From Pseudomonadota bacterium (GTDB taxonomy: Bacteria; Pseudomonadota; Gammaproteobacteria; Burkholderiales; Burkholderiaceae_C), in assembly GCA_023460715.1 (NCBI GenBank), contig JAEWPH010000018.1:11889-75888 (forward strand): 64,000 bases of DNA, in the 5' to 3' direction. Of this stretch, positions 20,762-31,384 are shown piece after piece. The notes under the pieces are model-generated. The model ran no database searches. It was not told the origin of the DNA and was given only the letters and a program-made list of their open reading frames with translations. Position 1 is the stretch's first letter, and each line of letters opens with the position of its first letter. The position numbers and the translations under genes were made by a program.

Positions 20762-20777
20762 TGGCCCGCGTCTTGCA
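20762..20777 (+). promoter_or_regulatory. Candidate sigma-54 promoter for the importer operon
   Basis: TGGCCCGCGTCTTGCA fits the sigma-54 consensus TGGCAC-N5-TTGCW with one mismatch and the required GG/GC spacing. It would start transcription near 20788, upstream of the HutC-like palindrome at 20855 and the binding-protein gene at 20948. A partial NtrC-like dyad (GCGCAC and GGTGCA) lies at about 20802-20819. In GC-rich DNA such matches occur by chance, so this is tentative. Confidence 0.35.
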
Positions 20778-20854
20778 TTCCACCCGCCTTGTGCAGGCAG
20801 AGCGCACTGGCGTGGTGCAGGCTGCCCGTGGTTTCGGGGGGCGTGCGCGTTAAC

Positions 20855-20868
20855 CCTGTATAGACAGG
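20855..20868. promoter_or_regulatory. HutC-like operator upstream of the ABC importer
   Basis: CCTGTATAGACAGG differs at three positions from each of the two operators beside hutH (CCTGTATATACAAG and CTTGTATATACAGG) and keeps perfect CCTGT/ACAGG arms. It lies 79 nt before the importer binding-protein ATG. It suggests that the importer is controlled by HutC, encoded at the end of the same gene run. Confidence 0.6.
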
Positions 20869-20947
20869 TATGGACGCGAGCGCATCATGGCGGCCGCGCG
20901 GCGTGCCGAGTCCTGCACGAAAGCCGTTTTTTCAACAGGAGCTGAAG

Positions 20948-21916
20948 ATGAGCCGAACGATGGTGGTGAAGATGGCGTCGCTGGTGGCGACGGGCGCGCT
21001 GGTATTGGGAACCGCCACGGCGGTCCACGCGCAAGAGACGAAGATCGCGCTGGGCATGTCCGGCTGGACCGGCTTCGCCCCGCTCACGCTGGCCGACAAG
21101 GCCGGCATCTTCAAGAAGAACGGCCTGGACGTGGAACTCAAGATGATTCCGCAGAAGGACCGCCACCTGGCCCTGGCCTCCAAGGCCATCCAGTGCGCCG
21201 CCACCACAGTCGAGACGCACGTCGCGTGGAACACCAACGGCGTGCCCATCGTGCAGATCTTCCAGATGGACAAGTCCTACGGCGCCGACGGCATCGCCGT
21301 GCGCAACGACGTGAAGGGTTTTGCCGACCTCAAGGGCAAGACCATCGCCGTGAGCGCGCCCGGCACGGCGCCGTACTTCGGCCTGGCCTGGATGCTGTCC
21401 AAGAACGGCATGAGCCTCAAGGATGTGAAGACCGTCTCGCTGGAGCCGCAGCCGGCCGCGCAGGCCTTCGTCTCGGGCCAGAACGACGCGGCCATGACGT
21501 ACGAGCCGTATCTGTCGACCGTGCGCGCCAACCCGCAGGCCGGCAAGATCCTGGCCACCACCATCGACTACCCGATGGTCATGGACACGGTGGGCTGCGC
21601 GCCCGACTGGCTCAAGGCCAACCCCCAGGCCGCGCAGGCGCTCACGCAGTCGTACTTCGATGCGCTGGAGATGATCAAGACCGACCCGGCCAAGGCCAAC
21701 GAGATCATGGGTGCCGCCGTCAAGCAGACGGGCGAAGCCTTCGCGAAGTCGTCCGCCTACCTGCGCTGGCAGGACAAGGCCGCCAACCAGAAGTTCTTCG
21801 CGGGCGAGTTGCAGCAGTTCATGAAGGACGCCGCGGCCATCCTGCTGGAGGCCGGCGTGATCCGCAAGCTGCCGGACAACTACGCGGCCATGGTGGACGA
21901 CCGCTTCATCAAGTAA
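20948..21916 (+). CDS. ABC importer periplasmic binding protein (nitrate/taurine/NMT1-like), probably for histidine or urocanate
   Basis: 322 residues from the ATG at 20948, with a signal peptide ending in AVHAQE. The mature protein is an NMT1/SsuA-like solute receptor (GMSGWTGFAPLTLADKAGIF, the typical opening, then GKTIAVSAPGTAPYFGLAWM). Family members bind sulfonates, nitrate, pyrimidines or amino-acid derivatives. The substrate here is inferred from context: a HutC-like operator upstream, and hutC and the hut catabolic genes directly downstream, point to histidine, urocanate or a related imidazole. Confidence 0.8.
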   Translation: MSRTMVVKMASLVATGALVLGTATAVHAQETKIALGMSGWTGFAPLTLADKAGIFKKNGLDVELKMIPQKDRHLALASKAIQCAATTVETHVAWNTNGVPIVQIFQMDKSYGADGIAVRNDVKGFADLKGKTIAVSAPGTAPYFGLAWMLSKNGMSLKDVKTVSLEPQPAAQAFVSGQNDAAMTYEPYLSTVRANPQAGKILATTIDYPMVMDTVGCAPDWLKANPQAAQALTQSYFDALEMIKTDPAKANEIMGAAVKQTGEAFAKSSAYLRWQDKAANQKFFAGELQQFMKDAAAILLEAGVIRKLPDNYAAMVDDRFIK

Positions 21917-21983
21917 GCGCGCCGCTCCCGCTGCCTGACTGCCGAACGAACCCGACGAACCTGCCTTCCTGAGGATCTGCCGT

Positions 21984-22832
21984 ATGAGCCGAGCGATGGG
22001 CGCTGCGCCCACGACCCCCCCGACCCTGGACTCCGGCCACCCGGCGCGCCCGCCCCGCCTGGCGCCGCAGGAGCCCGTGAGCGCCGGCGCGCGCTGGCTG
22101 CTCGGGCTGGCGTTCTTCGTCCTGTTCTTTGCCGTGTGGGCGGTGGCCACGCTGGGCGGCTTCGTGTCGCCCACCTTCCTCGCCAGCCCCATCACCATGG
22201 TGCAGGAAGGCTGGTTGCTGTTCACCCAGTTCGGCTTTTTGCACGACATCGGCATGACGGTGTGGCGCGTGCTGGGTGGCTTCATCCTCGCCGCCATCGT
22301 GGCCGTGCCGCTGGGGATCGCCATGGGGGCGCACAAGGGCGTCGAGGCGTTCCTGGAGCCGTTCGTGTCGTTCTGCCGCTACCTGCCGGCTTCGGCCTTC
22401 ATCCCGCTGCTGATCCTGTGGGCGGGCCTGGGCGAGATGCAGAAGCTGCTGGTGATCTTCATCGGCTCGGTGTTCCAGATTATCCTGATGGTGGCCGTCA
22501 TCGTGGGCAACGCCCGCAAGGACCTGGTCGAGGCGGCCTACACGCTGGGCGCCACGCCCACGGGCATCGTGCGCCGCGTGCTCATTCCGGGCGCCGCGCC
22601 CGACATCGCCGAGACGCTGCGCCTGGTGCTGGGCTGGGCGTGGACGTACGTGATCGTGGCCGAGCTGATCGGCTCCTCGTCGGGCATCGGCCACATGATC
22701 ACCGACAGCCAGGCGCTGCTGAACACCGGGCAGATCATCTTCGGCATCATCGTCATCGGCCTCATCGGGCTGGTGTCGGATGCGCTTTTCAAACTCGCCA
22801 ACCGCCGCCTGTTCGCCTGGAGTGCCTTGTGA
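21984..22832 (+). CDS. ABC importer permease (SsuC/TauC type)
   Basis: 282-residue inner membrane permease with about six helices. The long Pro-rich N-terminal tail precedes the first helix (LLGLAFFVLFFAVWAVATL), and the coupling-helix motif is EAAYTLGATPTGIVRRVLIPGA. GAGGA ribosome binding site. Second gene of the importer. A 136-nt spacer with a family-2 repeat separates it from the ATPase gene. Confidence 0.88.
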   Translation: MSRAMGAAPTTPPTLDSGHPARPPRLAPQEPVSAGARWLLGLAFFVLFFAVWAVATLGGFVSPTFLASPITMVQEGWLLFTQFGFLHDIGMTVWRVLGGFILAAIVAVPLGIAMGAHKGVEAFLEPFVSFCRYLPASAFIPLLILWAGLGEMQKLLVIFIGSVFQIILMVAVIVGNARKDLVEAAYTLGATPTGIVRRVLIPGAAPDIAETLRLVLGWAWTYVIVAELIGSSSGIGHMITDSQALLNTGQIIFGIIVIGLIGLVSDALFKLANRRLFAWSAL

Positions 22833-22837
22833 TGACC

Positions 22838-22968
22838 CCCCTGAGACGCTACGTGTCTTCCCCCAGGGGACGCCGCCAGTGGCCGGGCGAAGCCCGTTCC
22901 ACGGCGTCCGCTGGCTTGCGCTGCGCCAGTCCTGTGCTCCGTGTCTTGTGCAGCGATGAGGACCTGTC
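22838..22968. repeat. Intergenic repeat family 2 copy inside the importer operon
   Basis: Begins just after the permease stop with ACCCCCTGAG and contains CGTTCCACGGCG. The livG-livF spacer has the same two landmarks (CCCCCCTGAGG near its start and GTTCCACGCG near its end). It fills the gap up to the ATPase start. Non-coding as far as can be seen. Confidence 0.5.
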
Positions 22969-23748
22969 ATGAGTGAGTTATCGATCCAAGGTGTCTCCCG
23001 CACCTTCACCGCCGCCAAGGGCCAGGCCACGCAGGCTCTGCTGCCCGTGGATTTCCATGTCAACGACAACGACTTCGTCACCATCCTCGGCCCCTCGGGC
23101 TGCGGCAAATCGACCATGCTGCGCATCGTGGCCGGGCTCGATTACCCCACCAGCGGCCGCGTGCTGCTGGACGGCCGCCCGGTCGAAGGCCCCGGCGCCG
23201 ACCGCGGCATGGTGTTCCAGAGCTACACGCTGTTCCCCTGGCTCACCATCGAGCAGAACATCCGCTTCGGCCTGCGCGAGCGCGGCATGCCCGAGGCGCA
23301 GCAGAAGGAGCGCGCCGCGTACTTCATCGCCAAGGTGGGGCTGCGGGGCTTCGAGCAGCACTTTCCCAAGCAGCTGTCGGGCGGCATGCAGCAGCGCACG
23401 GCGATTGCGCGCGCGCTCGCCAACGACCCCAAGATCCTGCTGATGGACGAGCCCTTCGGCGCGCTCGACAACCAGACCCGCGTGCTCATGCAGGAGCTGC
23501 TGCTGGGCATCTGGGAGGCCGAGCGCAAGACGGTGCTGTTCGTCACGCACGACATCGACGAGGCCATTTTCATGGCCAACCGCGTGGCCGTGTTCAGCGC
23601 GCGGCCCGGCCGCATCAAGACCGAGATCGCCGTCGATCTGCCGCACCCGCGGCATTACACGATCAAGACCTCGCCCGAGTTCATGGAACTGAAGGCGCGG
23701 CTGACGGAAGAGATCCGCGCCGAGTCGATGGCGGCGGACGCGCACTGA
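22969..23748 (+). CDS. ABC importer ATPase (SsuB/TauB type)
   Basis: 259-residue ATP-binding subunit. Walker A GPSGCGKST, Q-loop MVFQSYTLFPW, signature LSGGMQQRTAIARAL, Walker B ILLMDEPFGALD and switch His in VTHDIDEAI are all intact. Partner of the two preceding genes. Confidence 0.93.
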   Translation: MSELSIQGVSRTFTAAKGQATQALLPVDFHVNDNDFVTILGPSGCGKSTMLRIVAGLDYPTSGRVLLDGRPVEGPGADRGMVFQSYTLFPWLTIEQNIRFGLRERGMPEAQQKERAAYFIAKVGLRGFEQHFPKQLSGGMQQRTAIARALANDPKILLMDEPFGALDNQTRVLMQELLLGIWEAERKTVLFVTHDIDEAIFMANRVAVFSARPGRIKTEIAVDLPHPRHYTIKTSPEFMELKARLTEEIRAESMAADAH

Positions 23749-23797
23749 TGGCGCCCGTCTGCCGCCCCTGCTGCACGCGCTGATAGAGTCCCGCGCG

Positions 23798-24583
23798 ATG
23801 ACCGCAACCGACCGCAACCCCCGCCCGGCGCAGCAGCAGCAGAAGCCCGCGCGCGCCGAGCCCGCACTGGCCCTGTACCAGCAGGTCAAGGACCACATCG
23901 TGCGCAAGATCCAGGACGGATCGTGGCGCGCCGGTGACCGCCTGCCCTCCGAGAACGAGCTGGTGCTGCAGTTCGGCATGTCGCGCATGACCGTAAACCG
24001 CGCGCTGCGCGAGCTGGTAGAGCAGGGCCGCATCGTGCGCGTGGCCGGCGTGGGCAGCTTTGTGGCGGAGGACAAGCCGCAGTCCACGCTGCTGCAGATC
24101 GCCAACCTGGCCAGCGAGATCCGCCAGCGCGGCCACGATTACCGCTGCGACGTGCTGTCGGTCGAGCGCATCTCCGCCTCGATGGAGATCGCCGCGGCGC
24201 TGGACCTGCGCACGGGCGAATCGGTGTTCCATTGCGTGTGCGTGCACCGCGAAGACGGTGTGCCTGTGCAACTGGAAGACCGCTACGTCAGCCCGCGCGC
24301 CGTGCCGCACTTCGCCACGCAGGACTTCACCCAGCTGCAGCCCTCCGAGTTCCTGGTGCGCAACGTGCCGTTCGACCAGATGGAACACGTGGTGGATGCC
24401 GTGCTGCCCACGGCCGAACAGGCCCGCCTGCTCGACATGGCGGTGACCGACCCGTGCCTGCTGCTCACCCGCCGCACCTGGTCGCGCGGCATGCCGGTGA
24501 CCATGGTGCGCTGCCTGCATCCGGGCTCGCGCTACCGGCTGGGCAGCCGCTTCCGCGCGGATGGCAACCCGCTGGTAGGCTGA
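23798..24583 (+). CDS. hutC: Histidine utilisation repressor, GntR/HutC family
   Basis: 261-residue GntR-type regulator that in relatives represses hut genes and is released by urocanate. N-terminal winged helix (LYQQVKDHIVRKIQDGSW, GDRLPSENELVLQFGMSRMTV) and a C-terminal UTRA effector domain (TRRTWSRGMPVTMVRCLHPG), typical of HutC. It follows the importer ATPase by 49 nt, and a hairpin terminator and two matching operators separate it from hutH. Confidence 0.93.
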   Translation: MTATDRNPRPAQQQQKPARAEPALALYQQVKDHIVRKIQDGSWRAGDRLPSENELVLQFGMSRMTVNRALRELVEQGRIVRVAGVGSFVAEDKPQSTLLQIANLASEIRQRGHDYRCDVLSVERISASMEIAAALDLRTGESVFHCVCVHREDGVPVQLEDRYVSPRAVPHFATQDFTQLQPSEFLVRNVPFDQMEHVVDAVLPTAEQARLLDMAVTDPCLLLTRRTWSRGMPVTMVRCLHPGSRYRLGSRFRADGNPLVG

Positions 24584-24597
24584 AAAATGGTGTTCAA

Positions 24598-24611
24598 CCT
24601 GTATATACAAG
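24598..24611. promoter_or_regulatory. HutC operator 1
   Basis: CCTGTATATACAAG, directly after the hutC stop codon. It is the exact reverse complement of operator 2 (24679-24692). The core TGTATATACA is a perfect palindrome, as described for HutC-type repressors. Confidence 0.75.
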
Positions 24612-24642
24612 ATGATTGTGTCATGGTTCAATACGGGCGATC

Positions 24643-24668
24643 CGCTGCGGCCACGCAGCGCTAATTTT
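24643..24668 (+). terminator. Hairpin terminator between hutC and hutH
   Basis: Perfect 7-bp stem CGCTGCG/CGCAGCG with GCCA loop followed by CTAATTTT. It probably ends the importer-hutC transcript. The T tract is interrupted, so efficiency is uncertain. Confidence 0.5.
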
Positions 24669-24678
24669 CTGGCATCAA

Positions 24679-24692
24679 CTTGTATATACAGG
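24679..24692. promoter_or_regulatory. HutC operator 2, overlapping the hutH ribosome binding site
   Basis: CTTGTATATACAGG ends inside the AGGA Shine-Dalgarno sequence, 8 nt before the hutH ATG. HutC bound here would block the start of the hutH transcript. Confidence 0.8.
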
Positions 24693-24700
24693 ATGACACA

Positions 24701-26239
24701 ATGAACCCTTCGTCCTCCCTCGTCCTGCACCCCGGCCGTGTCACCCTCGCCGAACTGCGCCATATCGCCGCAGGTGGCGTGGTCTTGTCGCTCCATCCAA
24801 CTGCGCTCGCCGGCATGGCCGATTCCAAGGCCACGGTGGACCGCATCGTGGAAGAAGACCAGGTGGTCTACGGCATCAACACCGGCTTCGGCAAGCTGGC
24901 CAGCACGAAGATCGCCCACGACCGCCTGGCCGAGCTGCAGCGCAACCTGGTGTTGTCGCACAGCGTGGGCACGGGCGACCCGCTGCCCGACGACGTGGTG
25001 CGCATGGTGCTGGCCACCAAGGCCGTGAGCCTGGCGCGTGGGCACTCGGGCGTGCGTACGGCGCTGGTCGAGGCATTGCTAGCCTTGGCCAATGCCGATG
25101 TGCTACCGGTGATTCCGGCCAAGGGCTCGGTGGGCGCGTCGGGCGACCTGGCGCCGCTGGCGCACCTAGCCTGCGTGCTGATCGGCGAGGGCTTCGCCAA
25201 GGTGAACGGGCAGGTCGTCTCCGGCCGCGAGGCCATGGCCTCCATCGGGCTGGAGCCTTTCGTGCTCGGCCCCAAGGAGGGCCTGGCGCTGCTGAACGGC
25301 ACGCAGGTCTCCACCTCGCTGGCGCTGGCCGGACTGTTCGGCGCCGAGAGCGTGTTCGCCGCCGGGCTGGTGGCGGGCTGCCTGACGCTGGAGGCCATCA
25401 AGGGCTCGGTGAAGCCGTTCGATGCGCGCATCCACGAAGCGCGCGGCCAGGCCGGGCAGATCGCCGTGGCGGCTGCCGTGCGTGCGCTGCTCGACGGCAG
25501 CGCCATCGACACCTCGCACCCGCACTGCGGGCGCGTGCAGGACCCGTATTCCATCCGCTGCGTGCCCCAGGTGATGGGCGCGTGCCTGGACAACCTGAAT
25601 CACGCGGCCCGTGTGTTGCAGATCGAAGCCAATGCCGCGTCGGACAACCCGCTGGTCTTCACCGACACGGGCGAGGTGATCTCGGGCGGCAACTTCCACG
25701 CCGAGCCGGTGGCCTTTGCGGCCGACATCCTCGCGCTGGCGATTGCCGAGATCGGCGCCATCTCCGAGCGCCGCCTGGCGCTGCTGCTGGACACGGGCCT
25801 GTCGGGCCTGCCGGCCTTCCTCATCCAGGACAGCGGCGTGAACTCCGGCTTCATGATCGCGCAGGTCACCGCCGCCGCCCTGGCCACCGAAAACCAGTGC
25901 CTGGCCAACCCCAGCAGCGTGACCAGCCTGCCCACCTCGGCCAACCAGGAAGACCATGTCTCCATGGCCACCTACGCCGCGCGCCGCCTGCTGGACATGG
26001 TGCGCAACACGGGCGTGATCGTCGGCATCGAGGCCATGGCCGCAGCGCAAGGCATGGAATTCGACAGATCGATCAAGAGCTCCGTCCTCATCGAAGCCCA
26101 GTTCGCGGCCATTCGCACACGCGTGGCCTTCCTAGAGCAGGACCGCTACCTCGCCCCCGATATCGAAGCCGTACGCGTCTGGGCGCAAGAGGCTTCCTGG
26201 CCCGATCCGTTGACCGCCTGCCTGCCCAGCTTCCAGTGA
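24701..26239 (+). CDS. hutH: Histidine ammonia-lyase
   Basis: Deaminates L-histidine to trans-urocanate and ammonia. 512 residues. The electrophilic MIO cofactor arises from A146-S147-G148 in GSVGASGDLAPLAHLA; other active-site landmarks are YGINTGFGKL, LLNGTQVS and QDPYSIRC (as VQDPYSIRCVPQVMG). The ATG at 24701 has AGGA at good spacing; an in-frame TTG further up lies within the operator. First gene of the catabolic part of the hut operon. Confidence 0.97.
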   Translation: MNPSSSLVLHPGRVTLAELRHIAAGGVVLSLHPTALAGMADSKATVDRIVEEDQVVYGINTGFGKLASTKIAHDRLAELQRNLVLSHSVGTGDPLPDDVVRMVLATKAVSLARGHSGVRTALVEALLALANADVLPVIPAKGSVGASGDLAPLAHLACVLIGEGFAKVNGQVVSGREAMASIGLEPFVLGPKEGLALLNGTQVSTSLALAGLFGAESVFAAGLVAGCLTLEAIKGSVKPFDARIHEARGQAGQIAVAAAVRALLDGSAIDTSHPHCGRVQDPYSIRCVPQVMGACLDNLNHAARVLQIEANAASDNPLVFTDTGEVISGGNFHAEPVAFAADILALAIAEIGAISERRLALLLDTGLSGLPAFLIQDSGVNSGFMIAQVTAAALATENQCLANPSSVTSLPTSANQEDHVSMATYAARRLLDMVRNTGVIVGIEAMAAAQGMEFDRSIKSSVLIEAQFAAIRTRVAFLEQDRYLAPDIEAVRVWAQEASWPDPLTACLPSFQ

Positions 26240-26287
26240 TCCCTTGCACTGCCCATTCGCACTGTCCATTCGTGAAGGAGTGACCCC

Positions 26288-28009
<1,722 letters not shown>

Positions 28010-28088
28010 AGGGCAAGCCGCCGGGCTGCGGCGGCGCGCATTGCCGTCCGCGCACACTCACGTTTTTGTCCACCAGGGTGCCCCCACC

Positions 28089-28661
28089 ATGCAACGCTTC
28101 GACTTGGCCACCACTCCTTCCACCCCATGGCGCAACGGCGGCGGCGCCACGCGCGAGCTGGCCTGCTGGCCGCCCGGTGCTGGCATGGAGGCCTTCGACT
28201 GGCGCGTGAGCGTGGCTACCGTCGTGCAGGCGGGGCCGTTCTCGGCCTTTCCGGGCATCGACCGCCACATCATGCTGCTGCAGGGCGGCGGCCTGCACCT
28301 GCAGGCGCGCGACGGATCGCTGCAGCACGCGCTGGACGAGCCGTGGCAGCCTTTCTGCTTTGCGGGCGAGTTGGCGCTGGACTGCACGCTGGCCGGCGCG
28401 ACCTCGCAGGACTTCAACCTGATGCTGCGCCGCGGCGCGTGGAAGGGCGGCATCGACATCGTGCGCGGCTCGGTGCAGCCGGGCGTGTCGCCCGCCGGGC
28501 TGTGCATGGTGCTGGAGGGCACCTGGGCCTCCGAGGATGCACAGGGCGACGCCGTCTTCAAACCCGGCCAGGGGCTGTGGTGGAGCGCCAGCACGCCCCA
28601 CGCCAGCCTGGCGCCGCGCGGCACCGGCACGCTGGCCTGGCTGGCGCTGAGCCCGGTCTGA
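28089..28661 (+). CDS. hutD: HutD-family protein
   Basis: 190-residue cupin-type protein found in hut operons of proteobacteria, where a regulatory role as a governor of histidine use has been proposed. Diagnostic segments are TPWRNGGGATRELA and FDWRVSVATVVQAGPFSAFPGIDRH, with FNLMLRRG later. The ATG at 28089 gives the family N-terminus; an in-frame ATG at 28041 is less likely. Between hutU and a family-1 repeat. Confidence 0.92.
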   Translation: MQRFDLATTPSTPWRNGGGATRELACWPPGAGMEAFDWRVSVATVVQAGPFSAFPGIDRHIMLLQGGGLHLQARDGSLQHALDEPWQPFCFAGELALDCTLAGATSQDFNLMLRRGAWKGGIDIVRGSVQPGVSPAGLCMVLEGTWASEDAQGDAVFKPGQGLWWSASTPHASLAPRGTGTLAWLALSPV

Positions 28662-28671
28662 CGCGGTTTGA

Positions 28672-28730
28672 ATGAAATAAGGCTGCAGCGCTTATGCAAT
28701 AAGCGCAAGCAGCTATTTAGTTGATATCAA
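28672..28730. repeat. Intergenic repeat family 1, copy c
   Basis: GCGCTTATGCAATAAGCGC is a long palindrome; next to it lies AAGCAGCTATTT, so the reverse complement contains AGCTGCTTGCGCTTATTG, as in copy a. It ends exactly at the hutI start codon and supplies its 5' region. Confidence 0.65.
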
Positions 28731-30005
28731 ATGGCAGCCATGCAAGACCTTTCCCGTTCCGACTTCTTCAGCGCCGACGGCGTGTGGACCTGTCTGCGCC
28801 TGGCCGATGGGCTGGCGCAGCCCGATGTGCCCATTCCGCAAGGCGAGTGCGCCAGCCTGGTCGTGCAGCAGGGGCAGGTGCGTTGGGTGGGGCCGCAGGG
28901 CGGGGTGCCCGCCGAATGGGCCGCAGGGCCGCGCCACGCCGGCGGGGGGCGACTCGTGACCCCCGGGTTGGTCGATTGCCATACGCACCTGGTCTACGGC
29001 GGTCAGCGCGCCAACGAATTCGCCATGCGCCTTGCCGGTGCCACCTACGAAGAGGTGGCCCGCGCGGGCGGCGGCATCGTCTCGTCGGTGAAGGCCACGC
29101 GCGAGGCCTCGGAGGACGAACTCTTCGCGCAGGCACTGCCGCGCCTGCAGGCCCTGCTGGACGAGGGCGTGTGCGCCATCGAGATCAAATCCGGCTACGG
29201 CCTGGCGCTGGCGCACGAACGCAAGCAACTGCGCGTGGCGCGCCGGCTGGGCGAGGCGCTGGGCGTGACGGTGCGTACCACCTTCCTGGGCGCGCACGCG
29301 CTGCCACCCGAATACGCGGGCACAACGCAAGGCAGCCAGGACTACACCGACCTCGTCTGCCAGGAGATGCTGCCCGCGCTGGCCGCCGAAGGCCTGGTCG
29401 ATGCGGTGGACGTGTTCTGCGAACGCATCGCCTTCACGCTGGCAGAGACCGAGCAGGTCTTCCAGGCCGCGCAGGCGCTGGGCCTGCCGGTCAAGCTGCA
29501 TGCCGAGCAGCTCAGCGACATGGGCGGAGCGGCGCTCGCGGCCCGCTACGGCGCGCTCTCGTGCGACCACATCGAGCATCTCTCGGCCGAGGGCATCGCC
29601 GCCATGCAGGCGGCCGGCACCGTGGCCGTGCTGCTGCCCGGCGCCTACTACACGCTGCGCGACACGCAGCTGCCGCCCATCCAGGCCCTGCGCGATGCGG
29701 GCGTGCCCCTGGCCGTGTCGACCGACCACAACCCGGGTACCTCGCCCGCCCTGAGCCTGCTGTTGATGGCCAACATGGCCTGCACGCTGTTCCGGTTGAC
29801 GGTGCCCGAGGCGCTGGCCGGCATCACCACGCACGCCGCCCGGGCGCTGGGCCTGCAGGAGTCGCACGGCCTCATCGCCGCGGGCCGGCCCGCCAACTTC
29901 GTGCTCTGGTCCGTGCAGGAACCGGCCGAGCTGGCCTACTGGTTCGGCCACCGGCCTGCGCACACCATCGTGCGGCAGGGCAGGGTAGTGAAAGCCGGCG
30001 CATGA
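28731..30005 (+). CDS. hutI: Imidazolonepropionase
   Basis: Opens the imidazolone ring to N-formimidoyl-L-glutamate. 424-residue amidohydrolase with the metal motif [44 protein letters not shown] and [10 protein letters not shown]. The start is one of two in-frame ATGs (28731 or 28740); the upstream DNA is a repeat and shows no clear ribosome binding site. The stop overlaps the start of the next gene (ATGA). Confidence 0.95.
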   Translation: MAAMQDLSRSDFFSADGVWTCLRLADGLAQPDVPIPQGECASLVVQQGQVRWVGPQGGVPAEWAAGPRHAGGGRLVTPGLVDCHTHLVYGGQRANEFAMRLAGATYEEVARAGGGIVSSVKATREASEDELFAQALPRLQALLDEGVCAIEIKSGYGLALAHERKQLRVARRLGEALGVTVRTTFLGAHALPPEYAGTTQGSQDYTDLVCQEMLPALAAEGLVDAVDVFCERIAFTLAETEQVFQAAQALGLPVKLHAEQLSDMGGAALAARYGALSCDHIEHLSAEGIAAMQAAGTVAVLLPGAYYTLRDTQLPPIQALRDAGVPLAVSTDHNPGTSPALSLLLMANMACTLFRLTVPEALAGITTHAARALGLQESHGLIAAGRPANFVLWSVQEPAELAYWFGHRPAHTIVRQGRVVKAGA

Positions 30006-31384
30006 ACGTGTTCATCGACGCCCTGGTGCAGGCGGTGGGAGCGGACGCGGTGCAGGCCGGCGATGCGATTCCCCCGCGCCACCACACCGACTGGAGCGGC
30101 ACCGCGCCCGTCGCGCCGCTGGCGCTGGTGCGCCCGCGCAGCACGGAGCAGGTGGCTGCGGTGCTGGCGCTGTGCACCGCGCACCGCGTCCCCGTGGTGC
30201 CGCAGGGCGGGCTGACCGGCCTGGCCGGCGCGGCGGTGCCGTGCGCGCAGGGCATTGCGCTGTCGCTGGACCGCATGCACGCCATTGAGGCCGTGGACCC
30301 GCTGGCCGGCACCCTCACCTGCCAGGCCGGCGCCACGCTGCAGAGCGTGCAGGAAGCCGCTGCGGCCGCCGGCCTGCAGCTGGGCGTGGACTGGGGCGCC
30401 CGCGGCTCGGCGCAGATCGGCGGCGGCATCGCCACCAACGCGGGCGGCAATGGCGTGCTGCAGTTCGGCATGGTGCGCGAGCAGGTGCTGGGCCTGGAGG
30501 TGGTGCTGGCGAATGGCGACGTGCTGCCCATGCTGCGCCCCATGCTCAAGAACAACACTGGGTATGACCTGAAGCACTGGTTCATCGGCGCGGAAGGCAC
30601 GCTGGGCGTGGTCACCCGCGCGGTGCTGCGGCTGCGCCCGGCGCCAGTAGCGCGTGCCACGGCGCTGGTGGCCTTGCCTACGTTCGATGCCGCGTTGGCC
30701 CTGCTGGCGCGGCTGCAAGCGCGCTTTCCGGGCGCGGTGTCGGCCTATGAACTCATGTGGCGCGACTTCGTCGCGGCCTCGCTGTCCTGGCAGCAACTGC
30801 GCGAGCCGTTCGATGCCGCACATCCCTTCGCCGCGCTGGTCGATGTGGGCGGATCGGAAGAGGGCGCCTTGCAGTCGGCGCTGGAGGCGGTGCTGGGCGA
30901 GGCCATGGAGGCCGGGCTGGCGCTGGACGCCGCCATCGCCCAGTCGCACGCCCAGGCGCGCGCGCTGTGGAAGATCCGCGAGGCCACGGCCGTGCTGCCC
31001 GAGCACATGCACCCGCCCATCAACTTCGACGTGAGCCTGCCGCTGGCGGACATCGGCCGCTTTGCCGACGCGTGCCGGGCGGCGCTCACCGCCCGCTGGC
31101 CGGCGCACCACACGGTGTTTTTCGGCCATGTGGGCGACGGCAATCTGCACCTGACGACGGACGCCAGTACGGTGAGCGGCGAAGAACACGCCGTCGAGGC
31201 GCTGGTGTACGAGCAGGTGGCCGCCTTCCACGGCAGCGTGTCGGCCGAGCACGGCATCGGCCTGCACAAGAAGCCGTATCTGGCGGTGAGCCGCACGCCG
31301 GCCGAGCTGGCCGCCATGCGCGCCGTCAAGCAAGCGCTGGACCCGCTCAACCTCATGAATCCTGGCAAGGTTTTCGACCTGTGA
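30002..31384 (+). CDS. FAD-linked D-2-hydroxyacid dehydrogenase embedded in the hut operon
   Basis: 460-residue flavoprotein of the GlcD/DLD family: N-terminal FAD-binding (PCMH) domain with [17 protein letters not shown] and [21 protein letters not shown]-terminal oxidase domain with [12 protein letters not shown] and [14 protein letters not shown]. Family members oxidise D-lactate, glycolate, D-2-hydroxyglutarate or similar acids, passing electrons on rather than to NAD. ATG overlaps the hutI stop and its stop overlaps the hutF GTG start (GTGA), so it is firmly part of the operon. It is not a standard hut enzyme. Imidazole-lactate or 2-hydroxyglutarate are possible substrates by inference. 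Confidence 0.88.
   Translation: MNVFIDALVQAVGADAVQAGDAIPPRHHTDWSGTAPVAPLALVRPRSTEQVAAVLALCTAHRVPVVPQGGLTGLAGAAVPCAQGIALSLDRMHAIEAVDPLAGTLTCQAGATLQSVQEAAAAAGLQLGVDWGARGSAQIGGGIATNAGGNGVLQFGMVREQVLGLEVVLANGDVLPMLRPMLKNNTGYDLKHWFIGAEGTLGVVTRAVLRLRPAPVARATALVALPTFDAALALLARLQARFPGAVSAYELMWRDFVAASLSWQQLREPFDAAHPFAALVDVGGSEEGALQSALEAVLGEAMEAGLALDAAIAQSHAQARALWKIREATAVLPEHMHPPINFDVSLPLADIGRFADACRAALTARWPAHHTVFFGHVGDGNLHLTTDASTVSGEEHAVEALVYEQVAAFHGSVSAEHGIGLHKKPYLAVSRTPAELAAMRAVKQALDPLNLMNPGKVFDL

Noticed and set aside
24671-24687. Sigma-54 promoter TGGCATCAACTTGTA before hutH
   Set aside because: Spacing between the GG and the -12 element is one base short and the GC is GT; the sequence is better explained as the HutC operator.
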